Assembly: GCF_900105725.1 (NCBI RefSeq)
Contig: NZ_FNLM01000034.1
Location: 2,046,001 to 2,110,000, forward strand
Reading direction: 5' to 3'
Length of the DNA stretch: 64,000 nt
Source: Gordonia westfalica
GTDB lineage: Bacteria > Actinomycetota > Actinomycetes > Mycobacteriales > Mycobacteriaceae
Part shown: piece by piece, positions 28,243-36,535 of the stretch
How positions within the stretch are numbered: the first letter of the stretch is position 1
How the letters are laid out: every line of letters begins with the position of its first letter
Made by a program: the position numbers and the translations under genes
Notes under the pieces: generated by a model
What the model was told of the DNA's origin: nothing
What the model saw: the letters and a program-made list of their open reading frames with translations, nothing else
Databases searched by the model: none

Positions 28243-29418
28243 GTGAAGTTCAGCCTGTTCTACGTGTTGGAGAGTCCGGACCGGGACTTTCGCCGGGCCT
28301 ACGAGGAGATGCTCTCGCAGGTCGAGATCGCCGAGCGCCTCGGGTTCGACGGGGTATGGCTCGCCGAGCACCACGGCAGCGCCTACGGGTCGATGCCGTC
28401 GCCGCAGGTCGCGGCGGCGGCCATCGCGGCCCGCACCTCCCGGATGCGCATCGGCATCGCGGTCAGCAACCTGACACTCGCCTGGCCGGTCCGCATCGCC
28501 GAGGACTTCGCGATGGTCGACGTCATCTCCGGCGGCCGACTCGACTTCGGCGTCGGACGCGGCTACCAGCCCCACGAGTTCCGTGCGATGGGTGTCGCCG
28601 ACAAACAGGACGTCAGCCGCGAGGTCTTCGAGGAGGCGTTCCAGATCGTCACGGGCCTGTGGACCAAGGCGGTCGGCGAGCCGTACACGTTCCACGGCAA
28701 GCACTTCCAGATCGACGGCGTGGACTGCCGTCCCGCACCGCTGCAGCAGCCGACGCCCCCGATCTACGTCGCGTCGATCAGTCCGGAGACCTTCGACCTG
28801 GTCGCCGACCACGGGCACAACATGCTCGTGACCCCGACGCTGATGACGCTGCCCGAGCTGAACGGGTTCGTGGTCGGCGCCAAGCGCACTCTGATGAACC
28901 GGGGGCGCGACCCGCTGTCCCTCGACTTCCCGATGAACTGGCAGATCCATCTCGCCGACGACGACACGCAGGCCGTACGGCAGGCGCGCCCGTCCCTCGA
29001 GTGGTACTTCGACAACGTCATGTCGGCCGTACCGCAGGGCGCCGCCACACCCGCGGGCTACGAGCGATACGCGGCACTGGCCGAGGCCGCCGCCGAGGGT
29101 GCGATGTCGCTGACCGGCCTGCGCGAGGGCGGTATCTGCTACGTCGGTGAGCCCGACGGCCTCATCCGCGAGATCGAGATCCTCCGCGAGGAAACGGGTC
29201 TCGACCACCTCATCTGCTGGATGCGATTCGGCGGCATGCCCCACGACGACGTCGTGCGGTCGATGGAGCTCCTCGCCGAACACGTCATGCCGCATTTCGC
29301 CGACGCCCCGCCACTCGTCCCCCGTGCTCTGCGGCACGAGGAACCCACCCAGACCGACAAATTTTTCGAAATCGAGTTCGACGATGAAGGAGAAGTCCAT
29401 GAGCTATCTCGCGGTTGA
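28243..29418 (+). CDS. Luciferase-like (LLM class) flavin-dependent monooxygenase 2
   Basis: A 391-residue LLM enzyme. Blocks: FSLFYVLESPDRDFRRAYEE, LGFDGVWLAEHHGSAYGSMP (active-site EHH), VDVISGGRLDFGVGRGYQPHEF and PTPPIYVASISPETFDLVADHG. It is longer than LLM 1 and ends with an acidic tail (FFEIEFDDEGEVHELSRG). GTG 28243 is the start; no strong ribosome site, consistent with coupling to the ligase ten bases upstream. Its last 20 bases overlap the hydrolase gene. Probably a monooxygenase acting on the same pathway as LLM 1 and 3 but on a different intermediate. Confidence 0.85.
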   Translation: MKFSLFYVLESPDRDFRRAYEEMLSQVEIAERLGFDGVWLAEHHGSAYGSMPSPQVAAAAIAARTSRMRIGIAVSNLTLAWPVRIAEDFAMVDVISGGRLDFGVGRGYQPHEFRAMGVADKQDVSREVFEEAFQIVTGLWTKAVGEPYTFHGKHFQIDGVDCRPAPLQQPTPPIYVASISPETFDLVADHGHNMLVTPTLMTLPELNGFVVGAKRTLMNRGRDPLSLDFPMNWQIHLADDDTQAVRQARPSLEWYFDNVMSAVPQGAATPAGYERYAALAEAAAEGAMSLTGLREGGICYVGEPDGLIREIEILREETGLDHLICWMRFGGMPHDDVVRSMELLAEHVMPHFADAPPLVPRALRHEEPTQTDKFFEIEFDDEGEVHELSRG

Positions 29419-30199
29419 GAACGATCGCCGGATCTACTTCGAGCACCACCGTGGGGACGCACGCCCCATCGTGCTGATCCACGGCTGGGGCGCCAACACC
29501 CGCTGCTGGGACACCACCGCCCCCGCACTCAAGGCCGCGGGTCACGAGGTCGTGCTCGTCGATCTGCGCGCATGTGGCCGCTCCGACAAGGACTTCGAGG
29601 ACGTCTCGATCGCGGCCCTGGCCGACGACGTGGTCAAGGTGGTCGAGCACCTCGGCCTCGAGTCTCCCGTCATCAACGGCTGGTCTCTCGGCGGAGCCGT
29701 CGCCACGGCCGCCGCGTCGGCCCTCGGCTCGCGTGCGGGCGGCCTGGTCCTGACCGGCGGCGCGTCGCCGCGCTACACCGCGACCGACGACTGGCCCCAT
29801 GGCGGCTCTTCCGAAGACGTCGAGGGAGTCCTCGCCGGTGCCGCCGCCAACCGCGCCGACACCTTCCGCGGCGTGGCCGGCGCGGTCTGCGCCACTCCTC
29901 CGAGTCCCGATGTCCTGGAATGGATCTGGGGGATGTTCCTGGAGATGGGCCCGGCCGGGGACGACTCGCTGCGCGACCTCGCCCGTACCGACCTGCGAAA
30001 GGAGCTCGGCGGGCTCGACATCCCGATCCTGCTCCTGCACGGCCGGGACGACGCCTTCGTCCCGTTCTCCGGGGCCGAGGCCGTCCTCGAACTCAACTCC
30101 CGTGCTCGTCTCGTCCCGTTCGACGCCTGCGGTCATGCCCCGTTCCTCGAGGACCGGGACCGCTACCTCGCCGAACTGACCGGTTTCCTGAAGTCATGA
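29399..30199 (+). CDS. Alpha/beta hydrolase of the catabolic island
   Basis: A 266-residue soluble alpha/beta hydrolase. VLIHGWGANTRCWD gives the oxyanion motif, NGWSLGGAVATA the nucleophile Ser96, LLHGRDDAFVPF the acid and ACGHAPFLEDRD the catalytic His. Small hydrolases of this type open lactones, esters or C-C bonds in catabolic clusters. ATG 29399 is used: AAGGAGA lies seven bases upstream and homology begins at MSYLAVEND. It overlaps LLM 2 by 20 bases and the SDR by four. A lactonase or esterase role after Baeyer-Villiger-type oxidation is inference. Confidence 0.87.
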   Translation: MSYLAVENDRRIYFEHHRGDARPIVLIHGWGANTRCWDTTAPALKAAGHEVVLVDLRACGRSDKDFEDVSIAALADDVVKVVEHLGLESPVINGWSLGGAVATAAASALGSRAGGLVLTGGASPRYTATDDWPHGGSSEDVEGVLAGAAANRADTFRGVAGAVCATPPSPDVLEWIWGMFLEMGPAGDDSLRDLARTDLRKELGGLDIPILLLHGRDDAFVPFSGAEAVLELNSRARLVPFDACGHAPFLEDRDRYLAELTGFLKS

Positions 30200-30927
30200 G
30201 CGCCCGACCCCGGGTCTGGATCGTGACCGGCGGGTCGCGCGGCATCGGCCGGTCCGTCGTCGAGAACATCACGGCCCGAGGCGATTCCGTCGTTTCCCTG
30301 GCACGCGGTGTGGCGACCACGCCGTTCACCAGGCCGGCACAGGTCCTGGAGCTGAAGACCGACATCACCGACTCCTCGTCGGTGGCCCGCGCACTGGCCA
30401 CCGTCAAGGAGGAGTACGGCGGCGCCCACGGCCTGATCAACGTCGCCGGCGTGCACCGCGGTGGACGGGTTGACGATCTGAGTCGCGAGGACTGGGATCT
30501 TGTGCTGACCACCAACCTCACCGGCGCCTTCGAGATGTGCAAGGCCACGGTCCCGATTCTCGAACCGGGTTCGTCGATCGTGAATGTCGGTGCGGTGGTT
30601 GGCTTTCGGGGATTCCCGGGCGACGTCGCCTACGGTTCGGCGAAGGCCGGTCTCAGCGGTCTGACGCAGGTCCTCGCCGCGGAACTCGCCCCCCGCGACA
30701 TCCGGGTCAACCTGGTCATCCCCGGTTTTGTGGATACCGACATGACCTCCGGACTCAGCGACCGGGCTCGGGCACGGGTCGTGTCGTCCATCCCCGCCGG
30801 GCGGACCGGCCGGCCGGAGGAGATCGCGCAGGTCATCGTCGATGTCGCACTGTCCACCTACATGTACGGCGCCATCGTGCCCGTCGACGGTGGACTGATG
30901 AACACCTTCAGCGGCGGCGGTCGGTGA
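30196..30927 (+). CDS. Short-chain dehydrogenase/reductase 1
   Basis: A 243-residue classical SDR. The cofactor loop is VTGGSRGIGRSV (10-21), NVAGVHRGG follows, then the catalytic Ser/Tyr/Lys region with NVGAVVGFRG and VAYGSAKAGLSG (Tyr-x3-Lys). The usual catalytic Ser before the Tyr is replaced by a VGAVVG stretch, so the Ser is not obvious; this deserves notice. The end PVDGGLMNTF is standard. ATG 30196 overlaps the hydrolase stop (ATGA). Likely oxidises or reduces an alcohol/ketone made by the monooxygenases. Last gene of the first operon segment. Confidence 0.87.
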   Translation: MSARPRVWIVTGGSRGIGRSVVENITARGDSVVSLARGVATTPFTRPAQVLELKTDITDSSSVARALATVKEEYGGAHGLINVAGVHRGGRVDDLSREDWDLVLTTNLTGAFEMCKATVPILEPGSSIVNVGAVVGFRGFPGDVAYGSAKAGLSGLTQVLAAELAPRDIRVNLVIPGFVDTDMTSGLSDRARARVVSSIPAGRTGRPEEIAQVIVDVALSTYMYGAIVPVDGGLMNTFSGGGR

Positions 30928-31007
30928 CGTGGCGTCGGGCCGCCTCGGCACGGTTGTGACAACCCACAAGGGGCGCGAGAAGCGAGGGTGACTCACGCCA
31001 CAGCGAC

Positions 31008-31024
31008 CAATAACGTCGTTGTTG
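31008..31024. promoter_or_regulatory. Candidate operator: 17-base near-palindrome
   Basis: CAATAACGTCGTTGTTG reads as 8-base arms with one mismatch around a central base. It sits in the 149-base gap before the SnoaL-like gene, about 53 bases upstream of its GTG, in an AT-richer patch. A regulator of the island could bind here; the partner is not known. Confidence 0.4.
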
Positions 31025-31076
31025 CACATAGTTTCTCGCCTTCCTCGGAGGGTGACGGTCAGAAGGAGGCCAATCG

Positions 31077-31499
31077 GTGTCAACCAGTACAGCCGGCGTC
31101 AGCACGGAGCAGCAGAACAAGGCTCTGGTCGCGGAGTTCATGGAGGTGTTCTCCCGCGGCGACGTGGACGCCATCCTGTCCTTCCTGGCGCCGACGGCCA
31201 CCTGGTGGGTGGGCGGGGAGATCGACGGTATCTCCGGAACCAAGAACAAAGAGGAGTTCGGCGCCATGCTGGCCGGCCTCTCCGCCACCACCAAGACCGG
31301 CGCCATCGCGCTCACCCCGCTCGCCTTCACCGCCGAGGGAGAACGCGTGGCGGTCGAGACCGAGTCGTACTCGGAGATGAACAACGGCAAGGTCTACAAC
31401 AACCTCTACCACTTCGTCTTCGTGGTCCGCGACGGAAAGATCCACGAGGTCAAGGAGTTCCTGGACACCGAGCACACCCGCGCGGTCTTCCTCGGCTGA
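31077..31499 (+). CDS. SnoaL/NTF2-like protein
   Basis: A 140-residue cone-shaped alpha+beta barrel protein of the SnoaL/NTF2-like superfamily: LVAEFMEVFSRGDVDAILSF, TATWWVGGEIDG, VETESYSEMNNG and the closing strand FVFVVRDGKIHEVKEFLDT. Such proteins act as isomerases, cyclases, dehydratases or small hydrolases for ketones and epoxides, or only bind ligands. GTG 31077 has AAGGAGG seven bases upstream. It starts the second transcription segment of the island, 73 bases before LLM 3. Function in the pathway is unknown. Confidence 0.82.
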   Translation: MSTSTAGVSTEQQNKALVAEFMEVFSRGDVDAILSFLAPTATWWVGGEIDGISGTKNKEEFGAMLAGLSATTKTGAIALTPLAFTAEGERVAVETESYSEMNNGKVYNNLYHFVFVVRDGKIHEVKEFLDTEHTRAVFLG

Positions 31500-31572
31500 G
31501 AACTCCCCCTCGCAATTCGCAACACCCCCGAACCCCTATTCTCCAACCCTTTTGAACCAAGGAGTCAATGCA

Positions 31573-32664
31573 ATGGATGTCGGCGTACTTCTCGTCTTCC
31601 AGAACTACCACGAGAACGTGAGTGACGAAGAGGTCTTCCTGCGCGACCTCGAGCTCGGCGTACTCGCCGAGAAGGCCGGTTTCGACTCGGTCTGGTCGGC
31701 GGAGCACCACTTCGACGACTACTCGATGTGCCCGGACAACTTCGCGATCCTGTCCTACCTCGCCGGCCGCACCTCGAAGGTCAAGCTCGGCATCGGCGCC
31801 ACGATCCTGCCGTGGAACGATCCGCTGCGCGTCGTGGAGAAGGCCATCATGTTGGATCAGATGTCGGGTGGCCGTGTGCTTCTCGGCATGGGTCGCGGCC
31901 TGGCGAAGATGGAGTACGAGGCCTTCGGCATCCCGATGGACGAGGCCCGCCCCCGCTTCAACGAGGCCGCCGAGATGGTGCTGCGCGGACTCCGCACGGG
32001 CGTCGTCTCCGGCGACGGCCCGATGTACCCGCAGAAGGAGATCGCGCTGCGGCCGGCGCCGAACCCGAACACCTCCTGGGACGGACGACTCTTCGCCGCG
32101 GCGATGTCGCCCGACTCGGTTCCCGTTGTCGCCGACCTCGGCGTCCAGATGATGACCTTCATGCAGTTCCCGTTCGAGCAGCATGCCGAGGCCATCAACG
32201 GCTGGAAGCAGATGTTCCGCGACGCCCAGGGCACCGAGCCCGGCCCGCCGGTCATCCAGGACTTCGTCATCTGCCACGAGGACGAGGAAGAGGCTCGTCG
32301 TCTGGCCTACGAGCACATCAACCGGTACTTCCTCTCGGTCATCAAGCACTATGACTTCGCCGGCAAGCACTGGCGTGAGACCAAGGGCTACGAGACCTAC
32401 CAGGCGGGCGCGGACATGATCCGTGAGGCCGGCATGGAGGCCGCGGCCGACGCCTACGTGGAGGCGAACATCTACGGCACGCCCGAGCGGTGCGTCGAGA
32501 AGTACGCCTACCGCCACGAGCTCATCGGCGACTTCCTGCCCAACGCTGCCTTCGCCTTCGGAGGCCTGCCCTTCGACGAGGCCGAGAAGAGCCTGAAGCT
32601 CTTCGGCGAGAAGGTCGTCCCCGAGGTCCACAAGATGAAGGCCAAGACCCCCGCGGCGGTCTGA
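31573..32664 (+). CDS. Luciferase-like (LLM class) flavin-dependent monooxygenase 3
   Basis: A 363-residue LLM enzyme with AGFDSVWSAEHHFDDYSMCPD (active-site EHH), VKLGIGATILPWNDPLRVVEKA and LDQMSGGRVLLGMGRGLAKME. A strong AAGGAG site precedes ATG 31573. It is followed, after a hairpin, by the flavin reductase gene, so this is the best candidate for the oxygenase half of a two-component FMNH2-dependent system. It differs enough from LLM 1 and 2 to be an independent paralogue rather than a recent duplicate. Confidence 0.87.
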   Translation: MDVGVLLVFQNYHENVSDEEVFLRDLELGVLAEKAGFDSVWSAEHHFDDYSMCPDNFAILSYLAGRTSKVKLGIGATILPWNDPLRVVEKAIMLDQMSGGRVLLGMGRGLAKMEYEAFGIPMDEARPRFNEAAEMVLRGLRTGVVSGDGPMYPQKEIALRPAPNPNTSWDGRLFAAAMSPDSVPVVADLGVQMMTFMQFPFEQHAEAINGWKQMFRDAQGTEPGPPVIQDFVICHEDEEEARRLAYEHINRYFLSVIKHYDFAGKHWRETKGYETYQAGADMIREAGMEAAADAYVEANIYGTPERCVEKYAYRHELIGDFLPNAAFAFGGLPFDEAEKSLKLFGEKVVPEVHKMKAKTPAAV

Positions 32665-32678
32665 CCCGCAGTGAACAT

Positions 32679-32713
32679 CGCTGCGGCGCCGGAGTTTTCC
32701 CGGCGCCGCAGCG
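32679..32713 (+). terminator. Hairpin between LLM 3 and flavin reductase
   Basis: Perfect 14-base arms (cgctgcggcgccgg / ccggcgccgcagcg) with a seven-base loop agttttc, 14 bases after the LLM 3 stop. It may partly terminate so that LLM 3 exceeds the reductase and RibBA, or stabilise the upstream message. Confidence 0.55.
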
Positions 32714-32744
32714 ACCCCAACCCCCAGAACCTCCAGGAGGACCG

Positions 32745-33245
32745 GTGAGCGAATCCGTCATCGATCAGGTGGCCGTCGAGTTCAGAGACGTGATGGCCAG
32801 GGTCTGTACGCCCGTCGCGGTCATCACCGCCTTCGACGACGAACGGCCGCACGGCACCACGGTCAGCGCGTTCACGTCGTTGTCGATGGGACCGCCGATG
32901 ATCCTCGTGTCCCTCGACCGTGGTTCCGACCTCCTGTCGATCATCCGCCGGACCGGCCGGTTCGGCGTGAACGTCCTCGCCCACGACCAGGCAGACGTCG
33001 CACTGCGTTTCGCCCGCAAGGGCGCCGACAAGTTCGACGGCATCGCCTGGTCCGGGTCGTCGGCACTCCCCCGACTCGACGGCGCCTCCGGCTGGCTGGC
33101 CTGCACGACCGAATCCCTGGTGGACGGCGGCGATCATGTCGTCGCGCTCGGCAACATCGTCGAGACCGGTCTGACGCCCGCGGCGCCCCTCACCTACCAC
33201 GACCGGGTGTTCGGCACCCATTCAGCATTCGAGGTCGCCCGATGA
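32745..33245 (+). CDS. Flavin reductase of a two-component monooxygenase
   Basis: A 166-residue flavin reductase domain protein. FRDVMARVCTPVAVITAFDD, the flavin-contacting GTTVSAFTSLSMGPPMILVSLD, RTGRFGVNVLAHDQ and a C-terminal DHVVALGNIVE fit the family that makes FMNH2/FADH2 with NAD(P)H for partner oxygenases. GTG 32745 has CAGGAGG upstream. Its stop overlaps the ribBA ATG by four bases, tying flavin synthesis to flavin reduction. Partner is most likely LLM 3, and perhaps LLM 1 and 2. Confidence 0.88.
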   Translation: MSESVIDQVAVEFRDVMARVCTPVAVITAFDDERPHGTTVSAFTSLSMGPPMILVSLDRGSDLLSIIRRTGRFGVNVLAHDQADVALRFARKGADKFDGIAWSGSSALPRLDGASGWLACTTESLVDGGDHVVALGNIVETGLTPAAPLTYHDRVFGTHSAFEVAR

Positions 33246-34534
33246 GCACCCGTCCCGATCTCGAGACGCCCGACCCGACCCCCATCGCGACCGCGGCGTC
33301 GACCCAGGCCGTCGCCCGCGCCGTCGCCGCGGTCGCCGCCGGCGGATTCGTCGTCGTGGTCGACGACGACGATCGCGAGAACGAAGGCGACCTGATCTGC
33401 TCGGCGTCGTCGATCACCGATGAGCAGATGGCGTTCCTGATCCGGCACACCACCGGCATCATCTGCGCACCGATGACGGCCGAGCGCACCCGTCGACTCG
33501 AGCTGCCGCAGATGGTCGACGACAACCGGGACGCGCACGGCACCGCCTTCACCGTCACCGTCGACCACCACCGGGCCGGGACCGGGGTCTCGGCGCACGA
33601 TCGGGCCCTCACCGTCCGGGCGCTCGCCTCCGACGACACCCTGGCCAGCGATCTGCGCCGCCCCGGCCATGTCTTCCCGCTGCAGGCGCGCGACGGCGGG
33701 GTCCTCACCCGCGCCGGACACACCGAGGCCGCGGTCGACCTGGTCACCATGGCCGGCGCCGGCGAGGTCGGGGTCATCGGCGAGATCATCGCCGACGACG
33801 GGACGATGCGACGCGGCGACGACCTGCTCGAGTTCGCCGAACATCACGGACTGCCCGTGCTGCGCATCGCCGACCTCGTGGCCCACCGGACCGCCTCCGG
33901 TTCGTTCGTCCACCAGATGGCCACCGCGGCGATGCCGACCCTCTTCGGCGACTTCCGCGCGGTCGCCTACCGCTCGGACATCGACGACACCGAACATCTC
34001 GCCCTCGTGATGGGCGACGTGGCCGCGGCCGGTGCCACCGCCGGGGGCGCGCTGGTCCGCGTGCACAGCGAATGCCTGACCGGCGACATCGTCGGTTCGT
34101 TGCGCTGCGACTGCGGTGCACAACTCGAACAAGCTCTGTCGGCCATCGCGGAAGAGGGCTGCGGAGCAGTCGTCTACCTGCGCGGACACGAGGGCCGCGG
34201 CATCGGGTTGGGCCACAAGATCCGCGCCTATGCACTCCAGGAACAGGGTCTCGACACCGTCGACGCCAACACCGCGCTCGGGCTGCCGGTGGACTCCCGC
34301 ACCTACGGCACCGGCGCCGCGATCCTGAAGGACCTGGGCATCCGGCGCGTACGCCTCATCACCAACAATCCGGCCAAGTACGGCGGACTCGGTGGCCACG
34401 ACCTCGAGATCGTCGGGCGCGTCGGCCTCCCGACCGTCTCGACCCCGCACAACGTCCGCTATCTGCGCACCAAGCAGGAGCGGATGGGTCACGTGCTCAC
34501 CCCCGAGGCGCTGACCGGGACCACAGGTGCATGA
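33242..34534 (+). CDS. ribBA: Bifunctional riboflavin enzyme RibBA (DHBP synthase / GTP cyclohydrolase II)
   Basis: Makes both first precursors of riboflavin. The 430-residue chain has an N-terminal DHBP synthase domain (VVVVDDDDRENEGDLICSAS near 38-57; GHTEAAVDLVTMAG) and a C-terminal GTP cyclohydrolase II domain with zinc cysteines C-x10-C-x-C in SECLTGDIVGSLRCDCGAQ, VVYLRGHEGRGIGLGH, DSRTYGTGAAILKDLG and LITNNPAKYGG. All the usual active-site blocks are present in both halves, so it should be active. It lies in the catabolic island, translationally coupled to a flavin reductase, not with ribE or ribH; it is therefore probably a second, dedicated copy. Confidence 0.92.
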   Translation: MSTRPDLETPDPTPIATAASTQAVARAVAAVAAGGFVVVVDDDDRENEGDLICSASSITDEQMAFLIRHTTGIICAPMTAERTRRLELPQMVDDNRDAHGTAFTVTVDHHRAGTGVSAHDRALTVRALASDDTLASDLRRPGHVFPLQARDGGVLTRAGHTEAAVDLVTMAGAGEVGVIGEIIADDGTMRRGDDLLEFAEHHGLPVLRIADLVAHRTASGSFVHQMATAAMPTLFGDFRAVAYRSDIDDTEHLALVMGDVAAAGATAGGALVRVHSECLTGDIVGSLRCDCGAQLEQALSAIAEEGCGAVVYLRGHEGRGIGLGHKIRAYALQEQGLDTVDANTALGLPVDSRTYGTGAAILKDLGIRRVRLITNNPAKYGGLGGHDLEIVGRVGLPTVSTPHNVRYLRTKQERMGHVLTPEALTGTTGA

Positions 34535-34598
34535 CCCTCCTCACGTTACGTTGCTACTGTGAGGTTCATCATGAGCAGTTGGTGAGGAGGGCGAGCGG

Positions 34599-36449
34599 AT
34601 GACGTCCATGGTGGAGCGCGAGGTCGCTGCCGACTCCGAGGCCGGTGCGGCACCTGCCACCGGTCGCGAACGCGACGTCATCGCGGCCTTCGCCGAGATC
34701 ACGACCGAGGCGATCACCGACACCAGACTCGAGGATCTCCTCAGCCTGGTCGGCCAGAAGCTGTGCGCGCTCCTCGGCGTCACCCGCTGCTCGGTGTATC
34801 TCCGACACGCCAACGGCAGCTACCGCGGCGCCGCGGGCTTCTGCGAGGACGCCGGTGACATCACCGAGGCGGTGAAGAGACAGATCTCCGGTTTCGACGG
34901 CGACCTGTTCAGCCAGGAGGTCATCAACTCGCGTGCGCCCGTCGTCATCGCCGACGCGCTCAACGACCCGCGCCCCCACCGCCGGACGATGACGCACTGG
35001 GATGTCCGCGCCATGCTCGGCGTCCCGCTCACCTTCGACGACGCGGTCATCGGCCTGATCTTCGTCGACAGCCGCGGCCGGGAACACGAGTTCACACAAG
35101 ACGACATCGAGGTCGCCGAGCTGTTCGCGCGACTCTCCGCCCTGTTCATCAGCCAGGCGATGCTCAACACCCGCCTGCGCGGCCAGGCCGCCGAGATCGC
35201 CCGGAACAACGCCACGCTGGCCTACCTCGCCGACGTCCACCACCGTCTGACCAGCGCGGTGCTCGAGGGCGCCAACATCCACCGGGTCGTCGAGCTCCTG
35301 TCGGAGCTGTCGGCCAAGCCTGTGATTCTCTACAACAACTCGTTCGACGTGCTGGCCTGGGCCGCGCCGGAGGCGCTGAAGCTGACCGCGCCGCCGGTGA
35401 TGAGCGAGAAGGTGCGGGCCACCGCCTCGGTCCGCCAGGCGCTCGCCGAACTGTCCGTGAGCACGCCGTCGGCCATCGTGCCCGCGCAGCTCGCGGTCGG
35501 CCTGGGTCGCCGGCATCTCATGTGCCGCATGGTGATCGAGGGCAGACAGACCGGTTTCCTCGGCATCGTCGAGGTGGGCCGCAGCCTGGAGGCCCTCGAC
35601 GCGAACATCGCCGAACGCGGCGCCACCGTCCTGGCGCTCCAGATGCTCTCCGAACGCCGGCAGATCGAGACCGAGGGTCAGGCGCGCGACGACTATCTGT
35701 CGGACCTGTTGCGCAACAGCCGCGACAAGGAACACCTGGTCCGGCGTGGTCCGCAGTTCGGCATCGACCTGACCAATCCCCATGTCCTCGTTCGCTTCAC
35801 GGTCGACGACGCGACCGACCGGCTGACGGCGTCGGCGATCCAGTCCCTGGTCACGCGCACCTTCGCGGCGGAGATGTCCATCTCCCCGCCCCCGGCCGTC
35901 CGGCTGCCCGGCGCGGTCATCGTGATGGTCCGCCTCGAATCAGACGACCTCGACGAGGTCGGGCGCGTCCGCGACCATGTGTCGACGATCCGCGACCGGC
36001 TCTCCGCTGATCTCTCCCTCGGCGCGACCCTGATCTCCGGTATCTGCCGCACCCCGGTCGACTACCCGCACGCTCATCGCGATCTCCGCGAGATGGGTTC
36101 GGTGGCAAAGTCTTTCGGTTGGGACGAGCGGGTGATGACACTCGACGAACTCGGCCTGTTCCGGGTGATCGTGTCCAGCGGCCACGTGAAGGAGGCGCTG
36201 CACTTCGCCCACTCCTTCGTCGCGCCCGTACGGCAGCACGACGACGGCACGCTCCTCGCCACGTGGCGGGCCTTCGTGGCCAACGACGGCAAGGTGCAGG
36301 CCACCGCGTCGTCACTGGACGTCCACGAGAACACCATCCGCTACCGCCTCGGACGGATCAAGGAGATCGCGCGTCGCGATCCGACCTCGCTGGACTGCCT
36401 GCTCTCGGCGAAGATGGCCTTCCAGGTCCTCGATCTCGCGGGTCAGTGA
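34599..36449 (+). CDS. GAF-PucR family transcriptional regulator
   Basis: A 616-residue regulator. Residues ~30-190 form a GAF sensor domain (SLVGQKLCALLGVTRCSVYL; AMLGVPLTFDDAVIGLIFVD), the middle is a PucR/CdaR-type region, and the C-terminus is the PucR HTH_30 with VQATASSLDVHENTIRYRLGR near 565-590. It lies 64 bases after ribBA on the same strand and directly upstream of the kinase gene, so it likely controls the island in response to a small ligand bound by the GAF domain. Similar regulators drive degradation operons in rhodococci and mycobacteria. ATG 34599 follows a gaggg-rich stretch. Confidence 0.87.
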   Translation: MTSMVEREVAADSEAGAAPATGRERDVIAAFAEITTEAITDTRLEDLLSLVGQKLCALLGVTRCSVYLRHANGSYRGAAGFCEDAGDITEAVKRQISGFDGDLFSQEVINSRAPVVIADALNDPRPHRRTMTHWDVRAMLGVPLTFDDAVIGLIFVDSRGREHEFTQDDIEVAELFARLSALFISQAMLNTRLRGQAAEIARNNATLAYLADVHHRLTSAVLEGANIHRVVELLSELSAKPVILYNNSFDVLAWAAPEALKLTAPPVMSEKVRATASVRQALAELSVSTPSAIVPAQLAVGLGRRHLMCRMVIEGRQTGFLGIVEVGRSLEALDANIAERGATVLALQMLSERRQIETEGQARDDYLSDLLRNSRDKEHLVRRGPQFGIDLTNPHVLVRFTVDDATDRLTASAIQSLVTRTFAAEMSISPPPAVRLPGAVIVMVRLESDDLDEVGRVRDHVSTIRDRLSADLSLGATLISGICRTPVDYPHAHRDLREMGSVAKSFGWDERVMTLDELGLFRVIVSSGHVKEALHFAHSFVAPVRQHDDGTLLATWRAFVANDGKVQATASSLDVHENTIRYRLGRIKEIARRDPTSLDCLLSAKMAFQVLDLAGQ

Positions 36450-36535
36450 CCTGCGTCGATGCCGGTTGGAGATTCCTCCAACCGAGGCGCACGACGACGG
36501 TTCTCCCCGGGGCGGGCACGCCATAGGTTCGTGTC

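Noticed and set aside
25519..32664. Bacterial bioluminescence (lux) system from luciferase-like proteins
   Set aside because: No luxCDE reductase/synthetase set; LLM proteins are mostly monooxygenases in actinobacteria.
33100..33241. FMN riboswitch before ribBA
   Set aside because: ribBA starts inside the upstream stop codon; there is no untranslated leader to fold an aptamer.
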